DNA of 64,000 nt. It comes from Nonomuraea pusilla (lineage in GTDB: Bacteria; Actinomycetota; Actinomycetes; Streptosporangiales; Streptosporangiaceae). Location: contig NZ_FOBF01000006.1 in assembly GCF_900109355.1 (NCBI RefSeq), positions 1 to 64,000 on the forward strand. The letters are read 5' to 3'. The notes below the pieces were generated by a model. It was not told the origin of the DNA. It worked only from the letters and a program-made list of their open reading frames with translations, and searched no databases. Below are positions 52,507 to 59,591 of this stretch, one piece after another; within the stretch, counting starts at the first letter, position 1; each line of letters starts with the position of its first letter. The translations under genes were made by a program, and so were the position numbers.

Positions 52507-53174
52507 GCCTGCTGGGTGGTGCGCTCGCCCGTGGCCAGACCGTCGAAGAGCACCGTGATGTAGTGGTCGGCGAGGGCGTTGGTGTTGAGCCTGCCGTTCG
52601 GCCGGAACCAGCGGACGGCGACCCAGATCGTGTCGCGGATCATCCGGTAGGTGAGCTTCGGGTCGACGTCGGGGCGGAACAGCCCGGCCGCCTGGCCCGC
52701 CTTGATCTGGGTGACCCAGATCTGCTCGACCTCCTCCTCGGCCTTGACGAGGTAGTTGAAGCGCTCGAACTGGCGCAGGTAGTTCCAGTCGTTCTGCATG
52801 ACGGTGATCGCGGCGCGGTGCGGCTCCAGCGTGCCGAAGCCGATGCGGACCATGTCCGTCAGCACGTCGCGGGCGTCCTTGCCCGAGTCGAGGGCGGCGC
52901 GGTAGCGGGCGATGAGGTCGTCGAGGAAGGTGGAGAGCACCTCGTCGACGATGGTCTCCTTCGAGTCGAAGTGGTGGTAGAGACTTCCCGAGAGGATTCC
53001 CGCCTCGTCGGCGATCTCACGTACGGTCGTGGCCTGGAAGCCTTTGCGCGCGAAGAGCTCCGCGGCGAGCTTGACGAGGTGGTCGCGGCGCTCGGAGGCC
53101 GGCCCCGATGAGGCGCGCTGGCGCTTGGCCGGCGTGGCCGTGCCGGAGTTCTTTCGCGTTGTCACGCCCACCAT
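52503..53174 (-). CDS. KstR2-like TetR-family regulator
   Basis: A 223-residue TetR protein whose motifs resemble KstR2, the regulator of sterol-ring catabolism in mycobacteria: FQATTVREIADEAGILSGSLYHHFDSKETIVDEVL and MIRDTIWVAVRWFRPNGRL. No sterol gene is nearby; the downstream co-translated gene is AlkD. A CATAAT box overlaps the ATG at 53174, so the GTG at 53165, seven bases after it, may be the true leaderless start. A KstR2-like site lies 13 bp upstream. Confidence 0.88.
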   Translation of the reverse strand: MVGVTTRKNSGTATPAKRQRASSGPASERRDHLVKLAAELFARKGFQATTVREIADEAGILSGSLYHHFDSKETIVDEVLSTFLDDLIARYRAALDSGKDARDVLTDMVRIGFGTLEPHRAAITVMQNDWNYLRQFERFNYLVKAEEEVEQIWVTQIKAGQAAGLFRPDVDPKLTYRMIRDTIWVAVRWFRPNGRLNTNALADHYITVLFDGLATGERTTQQA

Positions 53175-53186
53175 TATGAGCCCTCA

Positions 53187-53201
53187 GACAATCGCTTGTT
53201 C
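53187..53201 (-). promoter_or_regulatory. KstR2-like operator
   Basis: On the minus strand GAACAAGCGATTGTC; ACAA and TTGT arms flank a 4-bp centre. It fits most positions of the published KstR2 box AnCAAGnnCTTGnT and lies directly upstream of the KstR2-like gene. Confidence 0.65.
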
Positions 53202-53274
53202 ACCGGACAGACCCTGCTCATACGGCGTTCCGGCGGCGAGCAAGCACTTGGTTCGAGCCCTCGTGGCGGATTCG

Positions 53275-53320
53275 CCCCTCCGCTCCGGCGAGGCCCCGCC
53301 GGAGCGGGCTCGCGGAGGGG
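53275..53320. other. nested GC hairpin between divergent genes
   Basis: Inner stem CGCTCCGGCG/CGCCGGAGCG (10 bp, 6-nt loop) inside an outer CCCCTC/GAGGGG stem. It lies between two divergent promoters, so it is not an ordinary terminator. Confidence 0.6.
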
Positions 53321-53353
53321 GGTGGGAGGCCACCTGAGAAAATGGCTCTAGCA

Positions 53354-53372
53354 AATAGGAAACTTTCCTATT
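53354..53372 (+). promoter_or_regulatory. perfect 19-bp palindrome at the GH3 promoter
   Basis: AATAGGAAA, centre C, TTTCCTATT. It ends inside the -10 box TAGATT (53372-53377) of the GH3 gene, so a bound repressor would block it. Boxes of this look occur before carbohydrate genes in actinomycetes; a ROK or RpiR protein is a candidate, by inference. Confidence 0.8.
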
Positions 53373-53384
53373 AGATTGCGGATC

Positions 53385-54884
53385 ATGCCGCACAGCGCTG
53401 ACCTGCTCCGCCTGGCCGACGCCGTCCTCCTCCCGGGCTTCGAGGGGACGACGCCCCCCGACTGGCTCCGCCGCCGGCTCGGCGAGGGGCTGGCCGGCGT
53501 CGTGCTGTTCTCCAGGAACATCGCCGGACCCGCCCAGGTGGCCGCGCTCACCGCCGCCCTGCGCGCCGAGAACCCGGCCGTGCTCGTCGGCACCGACGAG
53601 GAGACCGGCGAGGTCACCCGGCTGGAGGTGGGTCCGGGCAGCAGCCGCCCCGGCGCGTACGCGCTCGGCGTCGTGGACGACGTCGCGCTGACCGAGGCGC
53701 TGGCCGGGCACCTCGGCGGCGAGCTGGCCGCCGCCGGCATCGGCATCGACTTCGCGCCCCCCGCCGACGTCAACTCCAACCCCGACAACCCGGTCATCGG
53801 GCTGCGGGCCTTCGGCGCCGACCCCGACCTGGTCGCGCGGCACACCAGGGCGTTCGTCCGCGGCCTGCAGTCCGCCGGGGTGGCCGCCTGCGCCAAGCAC
53901 TTCCCCGGCCACGGCGACACCTCCGTGGACTCCCACCACGGCGTGCCCGTCGTCGCCGCCGGGAGCGTGGACGACGCCCTGCGCCCGTTCCGCGCCGCCG
54001 TCGCCGAGGGCGTCAAGGCCGTCATGACCGGGCACCTGCTGGTGCCGTCGTACGACCCCGAGCTGCCCGCCACGCTCAGCCCCAAGGTGCTGACCGGGCT
54101 GCTCAGGGAGGAGATCGGCTTCCAGGGGGTCATCGTCACCGACGGCATCGAGATGACCGCCGTCTCCGGCGCGTACGGCGTGGGCGGGGCCTCCGCCCGC
54201 GCCATCGCCGCCGGGGCCGACGCGATCTGCGTGGGCGGCGAGCGGGCCGACGAGGCGACGGCCACCGCGATCCGCGACGCCCTCGCCGAGGCCGTCGCCC
54301 GAGGACTGCTGCCCGAGGAGCGCCTGGCCGACGCCGCTCGAAGGGTCCGCGAGCTGGCCGCCTGGGTCGCCTCCTCGGGCAGCGCCGCCGACGGTGCCGC
54401 GTTCGGGCCCGCCGGCGGCGCCGCGCTCGGGCTCGCCGCCGCCAGGCGCGCCGTGCGGGTGACCCGCCGCTCGTCCGCGCCGGTGCTGCCGCTGGCCTCG
54501 CCCGCGTACGTGGTGGAGCTGGCCCCCGAGATGAACCTGGCCATCGACAGGAACACGCCGTGGGGCGTCGGGGGCCCGCTGGCCGGGCTGCTGCCAGGCA
54601 CCGAGACCGTCAGGCTGGCGGCCGGCGAGGCGTCGGGCCCGCGGCTGGAGCGGCTGCTCGGCGAGGCGGGACACCGGCCCCTGGTGGTCGTCGTACGCGA
54701 CGCGCACCGCCACCCCTGGCAGGGCGAGGCGCTGCGGCACCTGGTCAGCGCCAGGCCCGACGCGGTCGTGGTGGAGATGGGCCTGCCGCAGCGCTTCGAC
54801 GTCGGCGCGGTGCACATCGCGACGTACGGTTCCGCCGCCGTCTGCGGCCTGGCCGCCGCCGAGATCCTCACCGGCGCCCACTGA
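53385..54884 (+). CDS. glycoside hydrolase family 3, beta-N-acetylhexosaminidase (NagZ) type
   Basis: A 499-residue cytoplasmic GH3 enzyme with no signal peptide. It has GVVLFSRNI, DEETGEVTRL, the NagZ-type acid/base loop KHFPGHGDTSVDSHHGVP (His-Asp pair that is specific to N-acetylglucosaminidases) and the nucleophile aspartate in GVIVTDGIEMTAV. The second half is a GH3 C-terminal-like domain. It should release GlcNAc from chitobiose or muropeptides. The ATG at 53385 is seven bases after TAGATT, so it is leaderless; a TTG at 53376 is unlikely. It could supply the GlcNAc kinase at 42-43 kb. Confidence 0.92.
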   Translation: MPHSADLLRLADAVLLPGFEGTTPPDWLRRRLGEGLAGVVLFSRNIAGPAQVAALTAALRAENPAVLVGTDEETGEVTRLEVGPGSSRPGAYALGVVDDVALTEALAGHLGGELAAAGIGIDFAPPADVNSNPDNPVIGLRAFGADPDLVARHTRAFVRGLQSAGVAACAKHFPGHGDTSVDSHHGVPVVAAGSVDDALRPFRAAVAEGVKAVMTGHLLVPSYDPELPATLSPKVLTGLLREEIGFQGVIVTDGIEMTAVSGAYGVGGASARAIAAGADAICVGGERADEATATAIRDALAEAVARGLLPEERLADAARRVRELAAWVASSGSAADGAAFGPAGGAALGLAAARRAVRVTRRSSAPVLPLASPAYVVELAPEMNLAIDRNTPWGVGGPLAGLLPGTETVRLAAGEASGPRLERLLGEAGHRPLVVVVRDAHRHPWQGEALRHLVSARPDAVVVEMGLPQRFDVGAVHIATYGSAAVCGLAAAEILTGAH

Positions 54885-54977
54885 CCCACCGGCGCCCACT
54901 GACCCACCGGCCCGGCGGCCACAAGAAAGAGCGCACGGGGCGCCTCGGGGGCCGCGGCCTCCCCCTGCAGTCGGCGG

Positions 54978-55649
54978 TCAGCGGAGGGCGGAGCGGGTGG
55001 TGGGGCGGAGGCGGAACCGGTCGGGGGCGGCCGTCGCGAGCGCGTCCAGCATCGGCAGCGCCACCTCGCGCTCGTCCTCGGGCCGCTCGAAGCGGGCGAA
55101 CCATACGAACACGTTCGCGTCCTCCCGCACGGGGAGCCGAGGGAAGGTGTTCTCGGCGTGCTCCGACTCCAGCCACGCGACGGGCGTGACGCCCCCGGCG
55201 GCCAGGGCGGGCGCCGCCTCGCGGGCGAACAGCTCGGCGAACCGTCCTGACCCGCCGGGTTCGACGTGGTGGACCGTGGCCACGTACAGGGAGGAAGGGG
55301 GCGCTCCCGAGCCGGCGGGGGGCCGCTCGCCGGCGGTCGGGGCCGGGGAGCCGGGTACGGGCCGCAGCAGCAGGACGTCGTCGGAGTCGGCCATGGTGGC
55401 GTTGGCCGCGTCGCGGTGCGCCAGCCAGGCGGGGCCGGTGTAGAACGCGGTGAGCGACGCCCGGCGCGACTCCATGTCCGGGAACGCCCTGATCCAGGGG
55501 AACACGTCGGGGCTGTCCTGGTCGCGGAACGTGCCCACCACCCGGATGCCCGTCTCCTCCTGCGTCTCGACGAACTCCCGCTCGAACAGCTCGATGAGGG
55601 TCTCGCGCGCCCCGGGGAAGAGGGTGTACCGCCGCAACTCGTAGATCAT
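54978..55649 (-). CDS. NIPSNAP-family protein
   Basis: About 223 residues made of two ferredoxin-like NIPSNAP halves: MIYELRRYTLFPGARETLIELFEREFVETQEETGIRVVG and, after a Pro/Gly-rich linker, YVATVHHVEPGGSGRFAELFAREAAPAL. Function of bacterial members is unknown. TAGCGT seven bases before the ATG at 55649 marks a leaderless start; the GTG three codons earlier would lie in the -10 box. The 93 bp after its end hold a short direct repeat (CACTGACCCACCGG twice). Confidence 0.85.
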   Translation of the reverse strand: MIYELRRYTLFPGARETLIELFEREFVETQEETGIRVVGTFRDQDSPDVFPWIRAFPDMESRRASLTAFYTGPAWLAHRDAANATMADSDDVLLLRPVPGSPAPTAGERPPAGSGAPPSSLYVATVHHVEPGGSGRFAELFAREAAPALAAGGVTPVAWLESEHAENTFPRLPVREDANVFVWFARFERPEDEREVALPMLDALATAAPDRFRLRPTTRSALR

Positions 55650-55658
55650 GAGCGGCAC

Positions 55659-55846
55659 GCTACGGCCCGATCCCTGTCATCTCCTGTCAAGAATCCATGC
55701 TGGAATCATCTTCTGTTCACGGACAGCCACCGGATGGCAACCCTCGGTTATATGCTCCCCCATGACCTGGTTCCCCTGAGGTCACAGAAGGTTCAAGGGG
55801 GCAGCGGCGCGCCCCGCTGCCCCGTCACCGCCACGAAGGAGCAGAA
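55659..55846 (+). promoter_or_regulatory. upstream region of the small secreted protein genes
   Basis: 188 bp, AT-richer than average, with TTATATGCT (about 55747-55755) as the best -10 candidate on the plus strand and AAGGAG just before GTG 55847. No palindrome found. Confidence 0.45.
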
Positions 55847-56101
55847 GTGATCAGAAGGCTGTGTGCCGCCGGAGCCGTGGTGGCGGCGGCCGCCGGGGCC
55901 GCACTCCTCGCCGCCCCGGCCCACGCCGACTCCTGGTCGGACAACTGGAGCGGCAACAGCGACTCGGTCCAGTCGGGCAACCTCTTCGGCGACGTGTCCG
56001 CCGCCAACCGTGTGGTGAACGGCGTCGGGGTGAACAACGTGAACGGCACCGCCGTCACGGCCACCGACGACAGCTTCGTCGTGATGTACGTCTTCGACTG
56101 A
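55847..56101 (+). CDS. small secreted Asn/Ser/Val-rich protein, copy 1
   Basis: An 84-residue precursor: signal peptide (VIRRLCAAGAVVAAAAGAALLAAPAHA) and a 57-residue mature peptide with SDNWSGNSDSVQSGNLFGD, NGVGVNNVNGTAVTATDDS and no cysteine. The pattern of short beta-strand-like, Asn/Gly-rich segments recalls the surface proteins of aerial hyphae (chaplins, rodlins), but the motifs of those families are not present. AAGGAG six bases before GTG fixes the start. The next gene is its paralogue. Confidence 0.88.
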   Translation: MIRRLCAAGAVVAAAAGAALLAAPAHADSWSDNWSGNSDSVQSGNLFGDVSAANRVVNGVGVNNVNGTAVTATDDSFVVMYVFD

Positions 56102-56146
56102 CCGCACCCCGTCCCGATCGGCAACCCTCATCGGAAGGACATCCAC

Positions 56147-56392
56147 ATGATCAAGAAGCTCTGCGTGACCGGCGCCGTCGCCGCCGCGGCCGGTCTCGTC
56201 CTGCTCTCCGCCCCTGCCCAGGCCGACACCCGCGCGAGCAACTCCAGCTCCAACCGCAGCGCGGTGCAGGCGGGCAACATCTTCGGCGGCCTCGTGCTGA
56301 GCAACGTCGCCGGTCGCAGCGCGACCAGCGTCAACAACGTCAACGGTATCGCCGGCACCGCCGTCGATGACAGCGAGCTCTCTCACCGCTGA
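56147..56392 (+). CDS. small secreted Asn/Ser/Val-rich protein, copy 2
   Basis: An 81-residue precursor similar to its upstream neighbour: signal peptide (MIKKLCVTGAVAAAAGLVLLSAPAQA), then VQAGNIFGGLVLSNVAG and VNNVNGIAGTAVDDSE. Shared core: VQxGNxFG, NNVNG, DDS. Gap of 45 bp with GGAAGG before the ATG, so the two are probably one transcript ended by the hairpin at 56402-56437. Function unknown; location outside the cell is inferred from the signal peptide. Confidence 0.88.
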   Translation: MIKKLCVTGAVAAAAGLVLLSAPAQADTRASNSSSNRSAVQAGNIFGGLVLSNVAGRSATSVNNVNGIAGTAVDDSELSHR

Positions 56393-56401
56393 CGTCCGGG
56401 A

Positions 56402-56437
56402 GCCGCGGGCCAGGTCCCTGAGGGCCTGGCCCGCGGC
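56402..56437 (+). terminator. terminator after the small secreted protein pair
   Basis: A perfect 13-bp stem, GCCGCGGGCCAGG with CCTGGCCCGCGGC, 10-nt loop, followed by GTATTAG. It closes the two-gene unit and leaves the ATP-grasp gene to its own promoter. Confidence 0.88.
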
Positions 56438-56453
56438 GTATTAGCATCTCTGG

Positions 56454-57269
56454 GTGACAATCTGCGCGTATGCCACTTTTGCCGACCCTGACAACAACGA
56501 CAACGAGCGGGACCTCGCGCTCGCGGCCTGGCGCGAGGCGGGGATCGAGGGGCGCGCCGAACGCTGGGAGGACCCCGGCGTCGACTGGAGCGGCTACGAC
56601 GCGGTGGTGGTCCGCTCGGTATGGGACTACATCGACCGGCGCGAGGAGTTCCTCGCCTGGGCGCGCGGGGTCGAGTCCGTCACCCGGCTGCTGAACCCCG
56701 CCTCGATCCTGGAGGCCAACACCGACAAGACGTACCTGCGCGACCTCGGCGTGCCCACCGTGCCCACCCACTGGTCGTCGCGCGACCTGCCCCACTGGTC
56801 CGAGTACGTCGTCAAGCCCGCCGTCTCCGCGGGCGCCCGCGACACGGTCAGGACCTCCGACAGGCAGCGGGCGCGGGAGCTGGCCGAGGCGCTGGAGGCG
56901 GCCGGACGCACGCCGATGGTGCAGCCCTACCTCGACATGGTCGAGTCGGAGGGCGAGACGTCCCTCCTGTACTTCAACCGCCGCTTCAGCCACGCCGTCC
57001 GGCGCAACCCCATGCTCGCGCCCGGCATGTCCGCGGCCGACCTCCCGCGCGCCTCGCTGCGCACCCCCGCCCCCGACCAGGTGGAGCTGGCCGAGAAGGT
57101 GCTGGCCGGCATCACGGGCCCCCTCCTGTACGCCCGCGTCGACCTCGTGCGGCTCGCCGACGGCTCGCCCGTCGTCATCGAGCTGGAGCTCACCGAGCCG
57201 TACCTCTTCCTCTCCTACGAGCCGGGCGCCCCGGCGAGCCTGGCCGGGGCGCTGCGCGAGCTGCTGTGA
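56454..57269 (+). CDS. ATP-grasp domain enzyme
   Basis: A 271-residue ligase-type protein. Seen: the N-terminal VVVRSVWDYIDRREEFLAW, NPASILEANTDKTYL, the ATP lysine in YVVKPAVSAGARDT, MVQPYLDMVESEGETSLLYF and the metal-binding end YARVDLVRLADGSPVVIELELTEPYL. Similar stand-alone ATP-grasp proteins include DcsG of cycloserine synthesis, but no other such gene is present, so the substrate is open. TAGCAT six bases before GTG 56454 gives a leaderless start immediately after the upstream terminator. Confidence 0.9.
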   Translation: MTICAYATFADPDNNDNERDLALAAWREAGIEGRAERWEDPGVDWSGYDAVVVRSVWDYIDRREEFLAWARGVESVTRLLNPASILEANTDKTYLRDLGVPTVPTHWSSRDLPHWSEYVVKPAVSAGARDTVRTSDRQRARELAEALEAAGRTPMVQPYLDMVESEGETSLLYFNRRFSHAVRRNPMLAPGMSAADLPRASLRTPAPDQVELAEKVLAGITGPLLYARVDLVRLADGSPVVIELELTEPYLFLSYEPGAPASLAGALRELL

Positions 57270-57323
57270 CCGCCTGCTGTGACCGCCTGCTGTGACCGGC
57301 TGCTGTGACCGCCGAAGGCGCCG

Positions 57324-58070
57324 TCAGGCGGTGATGCCGCCGTCCACCGGGATCACCGCGCCCGTCAGGTACGCCCCCGCCCGCGACGACAGGTAGATCG
57401 CCGTCCCGGCCATGTCGTCGGGGCGGCCGATCCGGCCCAGCGGCACGTGCGAGGCGACGGCCCGCCGCGTCTCGGGGTCGTCCAGGGCGAAGGCCATCAT
57501 CTTCGACTCGAACGGGCCGGGCGCGATGGCGTTGACCGTGATGTTCTCCTCGGCCAGGTGCCTGGCCAGGTGGCGGGTCAGGATGTGCACGGCGGCCTTC
57601 GTCGAGGAGTAGGCGTACGTCGGCAGGTCGGGCACCCTGATGCCGTCCACGGAGCCGATGGTGATGACGCGTGCCGGGTCGTCGGGGGTGGCCGCCTCCC
57701 TGAGCCGCGGCAGGAACTTCTGCGTCAGGAAGAACACGCCCTTGACGTTGATGTCCCAGAGCTTGTCGAAGGCGTGCTCGGGGAACTCCTCCAGTGGCGC
57801 GCCCCAGGTGGCGCCCGCGTTGTTGACGAGCACGTGCACCGGCCCGTCCACCGCCTCGACCAGCGCCGACACGCCCTCCGGGGTCGACAGGTCGGCGGGC
57901 ACGGCCCGGCAGCCCAGCTCGGCGGCGGTCTTGCCGAGCTCGGCCGCCCTGCGCGCGGAGATGTACACGGTCGCGCCGGCCGCCGCGAAGCCGGCCGCGA
58001 TCATGCGTCCGATGCCGCGCGAGCCGCCGGTGACGACGACCGTCTTGCCTTCCACCGAGAACAGAGTCAT
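57324..58070 (-). CDS. SDR-family oxidoreductase (FabG-like)
   Basis: A classical short-chain dehydrogenase of about 248 residues: VVVTGGSRGIGRMIA cofactor turn, NNAGATWG, serine in TIGSVDG, the YxxxK pair in YAYSSTKAAV, and AIYLSSRAGAYLTGAVIPVDGG at the end. It would reduce or oxidise a small ketone or alcohol with NAD(P). The ATG at 58070 is preferred; the ATG at 58088 lies on the operator palindrome. Members of this kind beside TACCGAC-type sites are often under TetR control; no TetR gene is adjacent. Confidence 0.92.
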   Translation of the reverse strand: MTLFSVEGKTVVVTGGSRGIGRMIAAGFAAAGATVYISARRAAELGKTAAELGCRAVPADLSTPEGVSALVEAVDGPVHVLVNNAGATWGAPLEEFPEHAFDKLWDINVKGVFFLTQKFLPRLREAATPDDPARVITIGSVDGIRVPDLPTYAYSSTKAAVHILTRHLARHLAEENITVNAIAPGPFESKMMAFALDDPETRRAVASHVPLGRIGRPDDMAGTAIYLSSRAGAYLTGAVIPVDGGITA

Positions 58071-58087
58071 GTTCCGGAAGCATGCCA

Positions 58088-58103
58088 TACCGACTGGTCG
58101 GTA
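58088..58103 (-). promoter_or_regulatory. TetR-type operator before the SDR gene
   Basis: TACCGAC, spacer TG, GTCGGTA: perfect 7-bp arms, 18 bp upstream of the chosen SDR start. The regulator must be encoded elsewhere. Confidence 0.75.
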
Positions 58104-58122
58104 GCCAGGTTGGGACGCCCCG

Positions 58123-59415
58123 TCAGACGCCCGGCAGCCTCCCGTTGCGGAACAGGTCCACGAACCTCTGGTGGTCCGCCCTGGCCTGCGCCCCGTACCG
58201 GTGGGCGAAGTCCACCAGCATCGCCGTGAAACCCGGCCCGTCGCCGTCGATCACCGCCGTGATCGCCTCCTCCGTGGAGAAGTCCACGAGGTCGTGGCTC
58301 GACTCGTCGTCGGCGACCGCATGCATGCGCGCCACCGCCCGGCCCAGGTCCAGCATGATCGAACGCAGCTCGTCCGGCTCGTTGACGTCGTCCCAGTCCA
58401 GGTCCGCCGAGTACGGCGACACCTCCGCCACGAACTGGCCCACCCCGTCCAGCGTCGTGTACCCCAGCCACGGGTCGGCGTACGCCTGCAGCGCCCGCTG
58501 CGACTCGGCCGTCCTGTGCCCCTGGTGCAGGAAGTACGACGCCACCCGCGCGTCGCCGACGTGCCGCGCCACCGCCGGCACCTGCGCCTGCTTCATGTAG
58601 AGGATGACGTCGTTCTCCAGTGCCTGCGAACGGCCCTCCAGCAGCAGGTTGTACGACGGCAGCCCCGCCGACCCGATGCCGACGCCCTTGCGCAGCGCCA
58701 CATCCTTGATCACGTGCTCCACCGGGCTCGCCTCGCCCGGCAGGGTCGTGAGGTACTCGGCGAACGCCGCGAGCACCGCCTCCCTGGTGGCGTCGTCCAC
58801 GGGCTCCCGGCCGTCCATGACGGCGAAGCGCCGGTCGTAGTCGTCGATCACGGTCTCGACGTCCAGCATCGCCACCCGGGTGCTCAGCCGGGCCGTCTGC
58901 AGCACCCGGTGCAGCACCCCGCTCGTCGTGCCCAGCGTGAGCGAGCCGATCGTCTCGTCGCCGCCGCGCGCGATGGCCGACAGCTCGCCCAGGTACGCCC
59001 CGGCGAAATCGCGCACCAGCACGCCGATCGCCTCGTCCGACAGGGCCTTCGCGTAGCCGATCAGCGCCACGCTGGCCGCGAACCGCCTGAGGTCCCAGAC
59101 GTACGGCCCCACGTAGGCCTCGTCGAAGTCGTTGACGTTGAAGACCAGCACGCCGGAGGCGTTCATGTAGGTGCCGAAGTTCTCCGCGTGCAGGTCGCCG
59201 TGGATCCACACGCGGCTCGTCGGCCCGTCCAGGTAGGAGGGGTCGGCGTACGCGCCCGTCATGTCCGCGTAGAACAGGCAGGCGCTGCCCCGGTAGAACG
59301 CGAACGGCGAAGCCGCCATCTTGCGGAACTTCCGCCGGAAGGCGGCCGGGTCCCGCTTGATCGATTCGCCGAACTCCGTCATCAGGACGTCGAGGAGGAA
59401 GGTGGAGCGGTCCAT
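58123..59415 (-). CDS. DUF2252 protein (kinase-like fold)
   Basis: A 430-residue DUF2252 protein. It has FYRGSACLFYADM, the phosphotransferase-like WIHGDLHAENFGTY and FNVNDFDEAYVGPYVWDLRRFAASVAL (aspartates in the positions of the catalytic and metal-binding residues of APH-type kinases), and a C-terminal AYADPWLGYTTLDGVGQFVAEVSPYSADLDW. The reaction is not known. TACTGT seven bases before the ATG at 59415 marks a leaderless start, so the longer open frame upstream is not used. Confidence 0.92.
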   Translation of the reverse strand: MDRSTFLLDVLMTEFGESIKRDPAAFRRKFRKMAASPFAFYRGSACLFYADMTGAYADPSYLDGPTSRVWIHGDLHAENFGTYMNASGVLVFNVNDFDEAYVGPYVWDLRRFAASVALIGYAKALSDEAIGVLVRDFAGAYLGELSAIARGGDETIGSLTLGTTSGVLHRVLQTARLSTRVAMLDVETVIDDYDRRFAVMDGREPVDDATREAVLAAFAEYLTTLPGEASPVEHVIKDVALRKGVGIGSAGLPSYNLLLEGRSQALENDVILYMKQAQVPAVARHVGDARVASYFLHQGHRTAESQRALQAYADPWLGYTTLDGVGQFVAEVSPYSADLDWDDVNEPDELRSIMLDLGRAVARMHAVADDESSHDLVDFSTEEAITAVIDGDGPGFTAMLVDFAHRYGAQARADHQRFVDLFRNGRLPGV

Positions 59416-59591
59416 GCGTCGGACAGTAGGGCCACGACGGGTTTTCCGCCTACCCCGGTCTTTCCCTGACGGGGCCCGGTCAGGTACGGGACCCGGGCCC
59501 GTCGAGGAACGGGTCGGGGGGTTGGGGCAGGCCCGTTGTTCAGGGAGGGGCCGGGGCCTGCGGCGGGCCCGTCGTCGAGGGCGAGGCGGGG

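Noticed and set aside
55847..57269. Graspetide-like RiPP cluster: small precursors next to an ATP-grasp gene
   Set aside because: The small proteins have Sec signal peptides, a strong terminator separates them from the ATP-grasp gene, and that gene has its own leaderless promoter. The ATP-grasp protein is not of the recognised macrocyclase type as far as I can tell.
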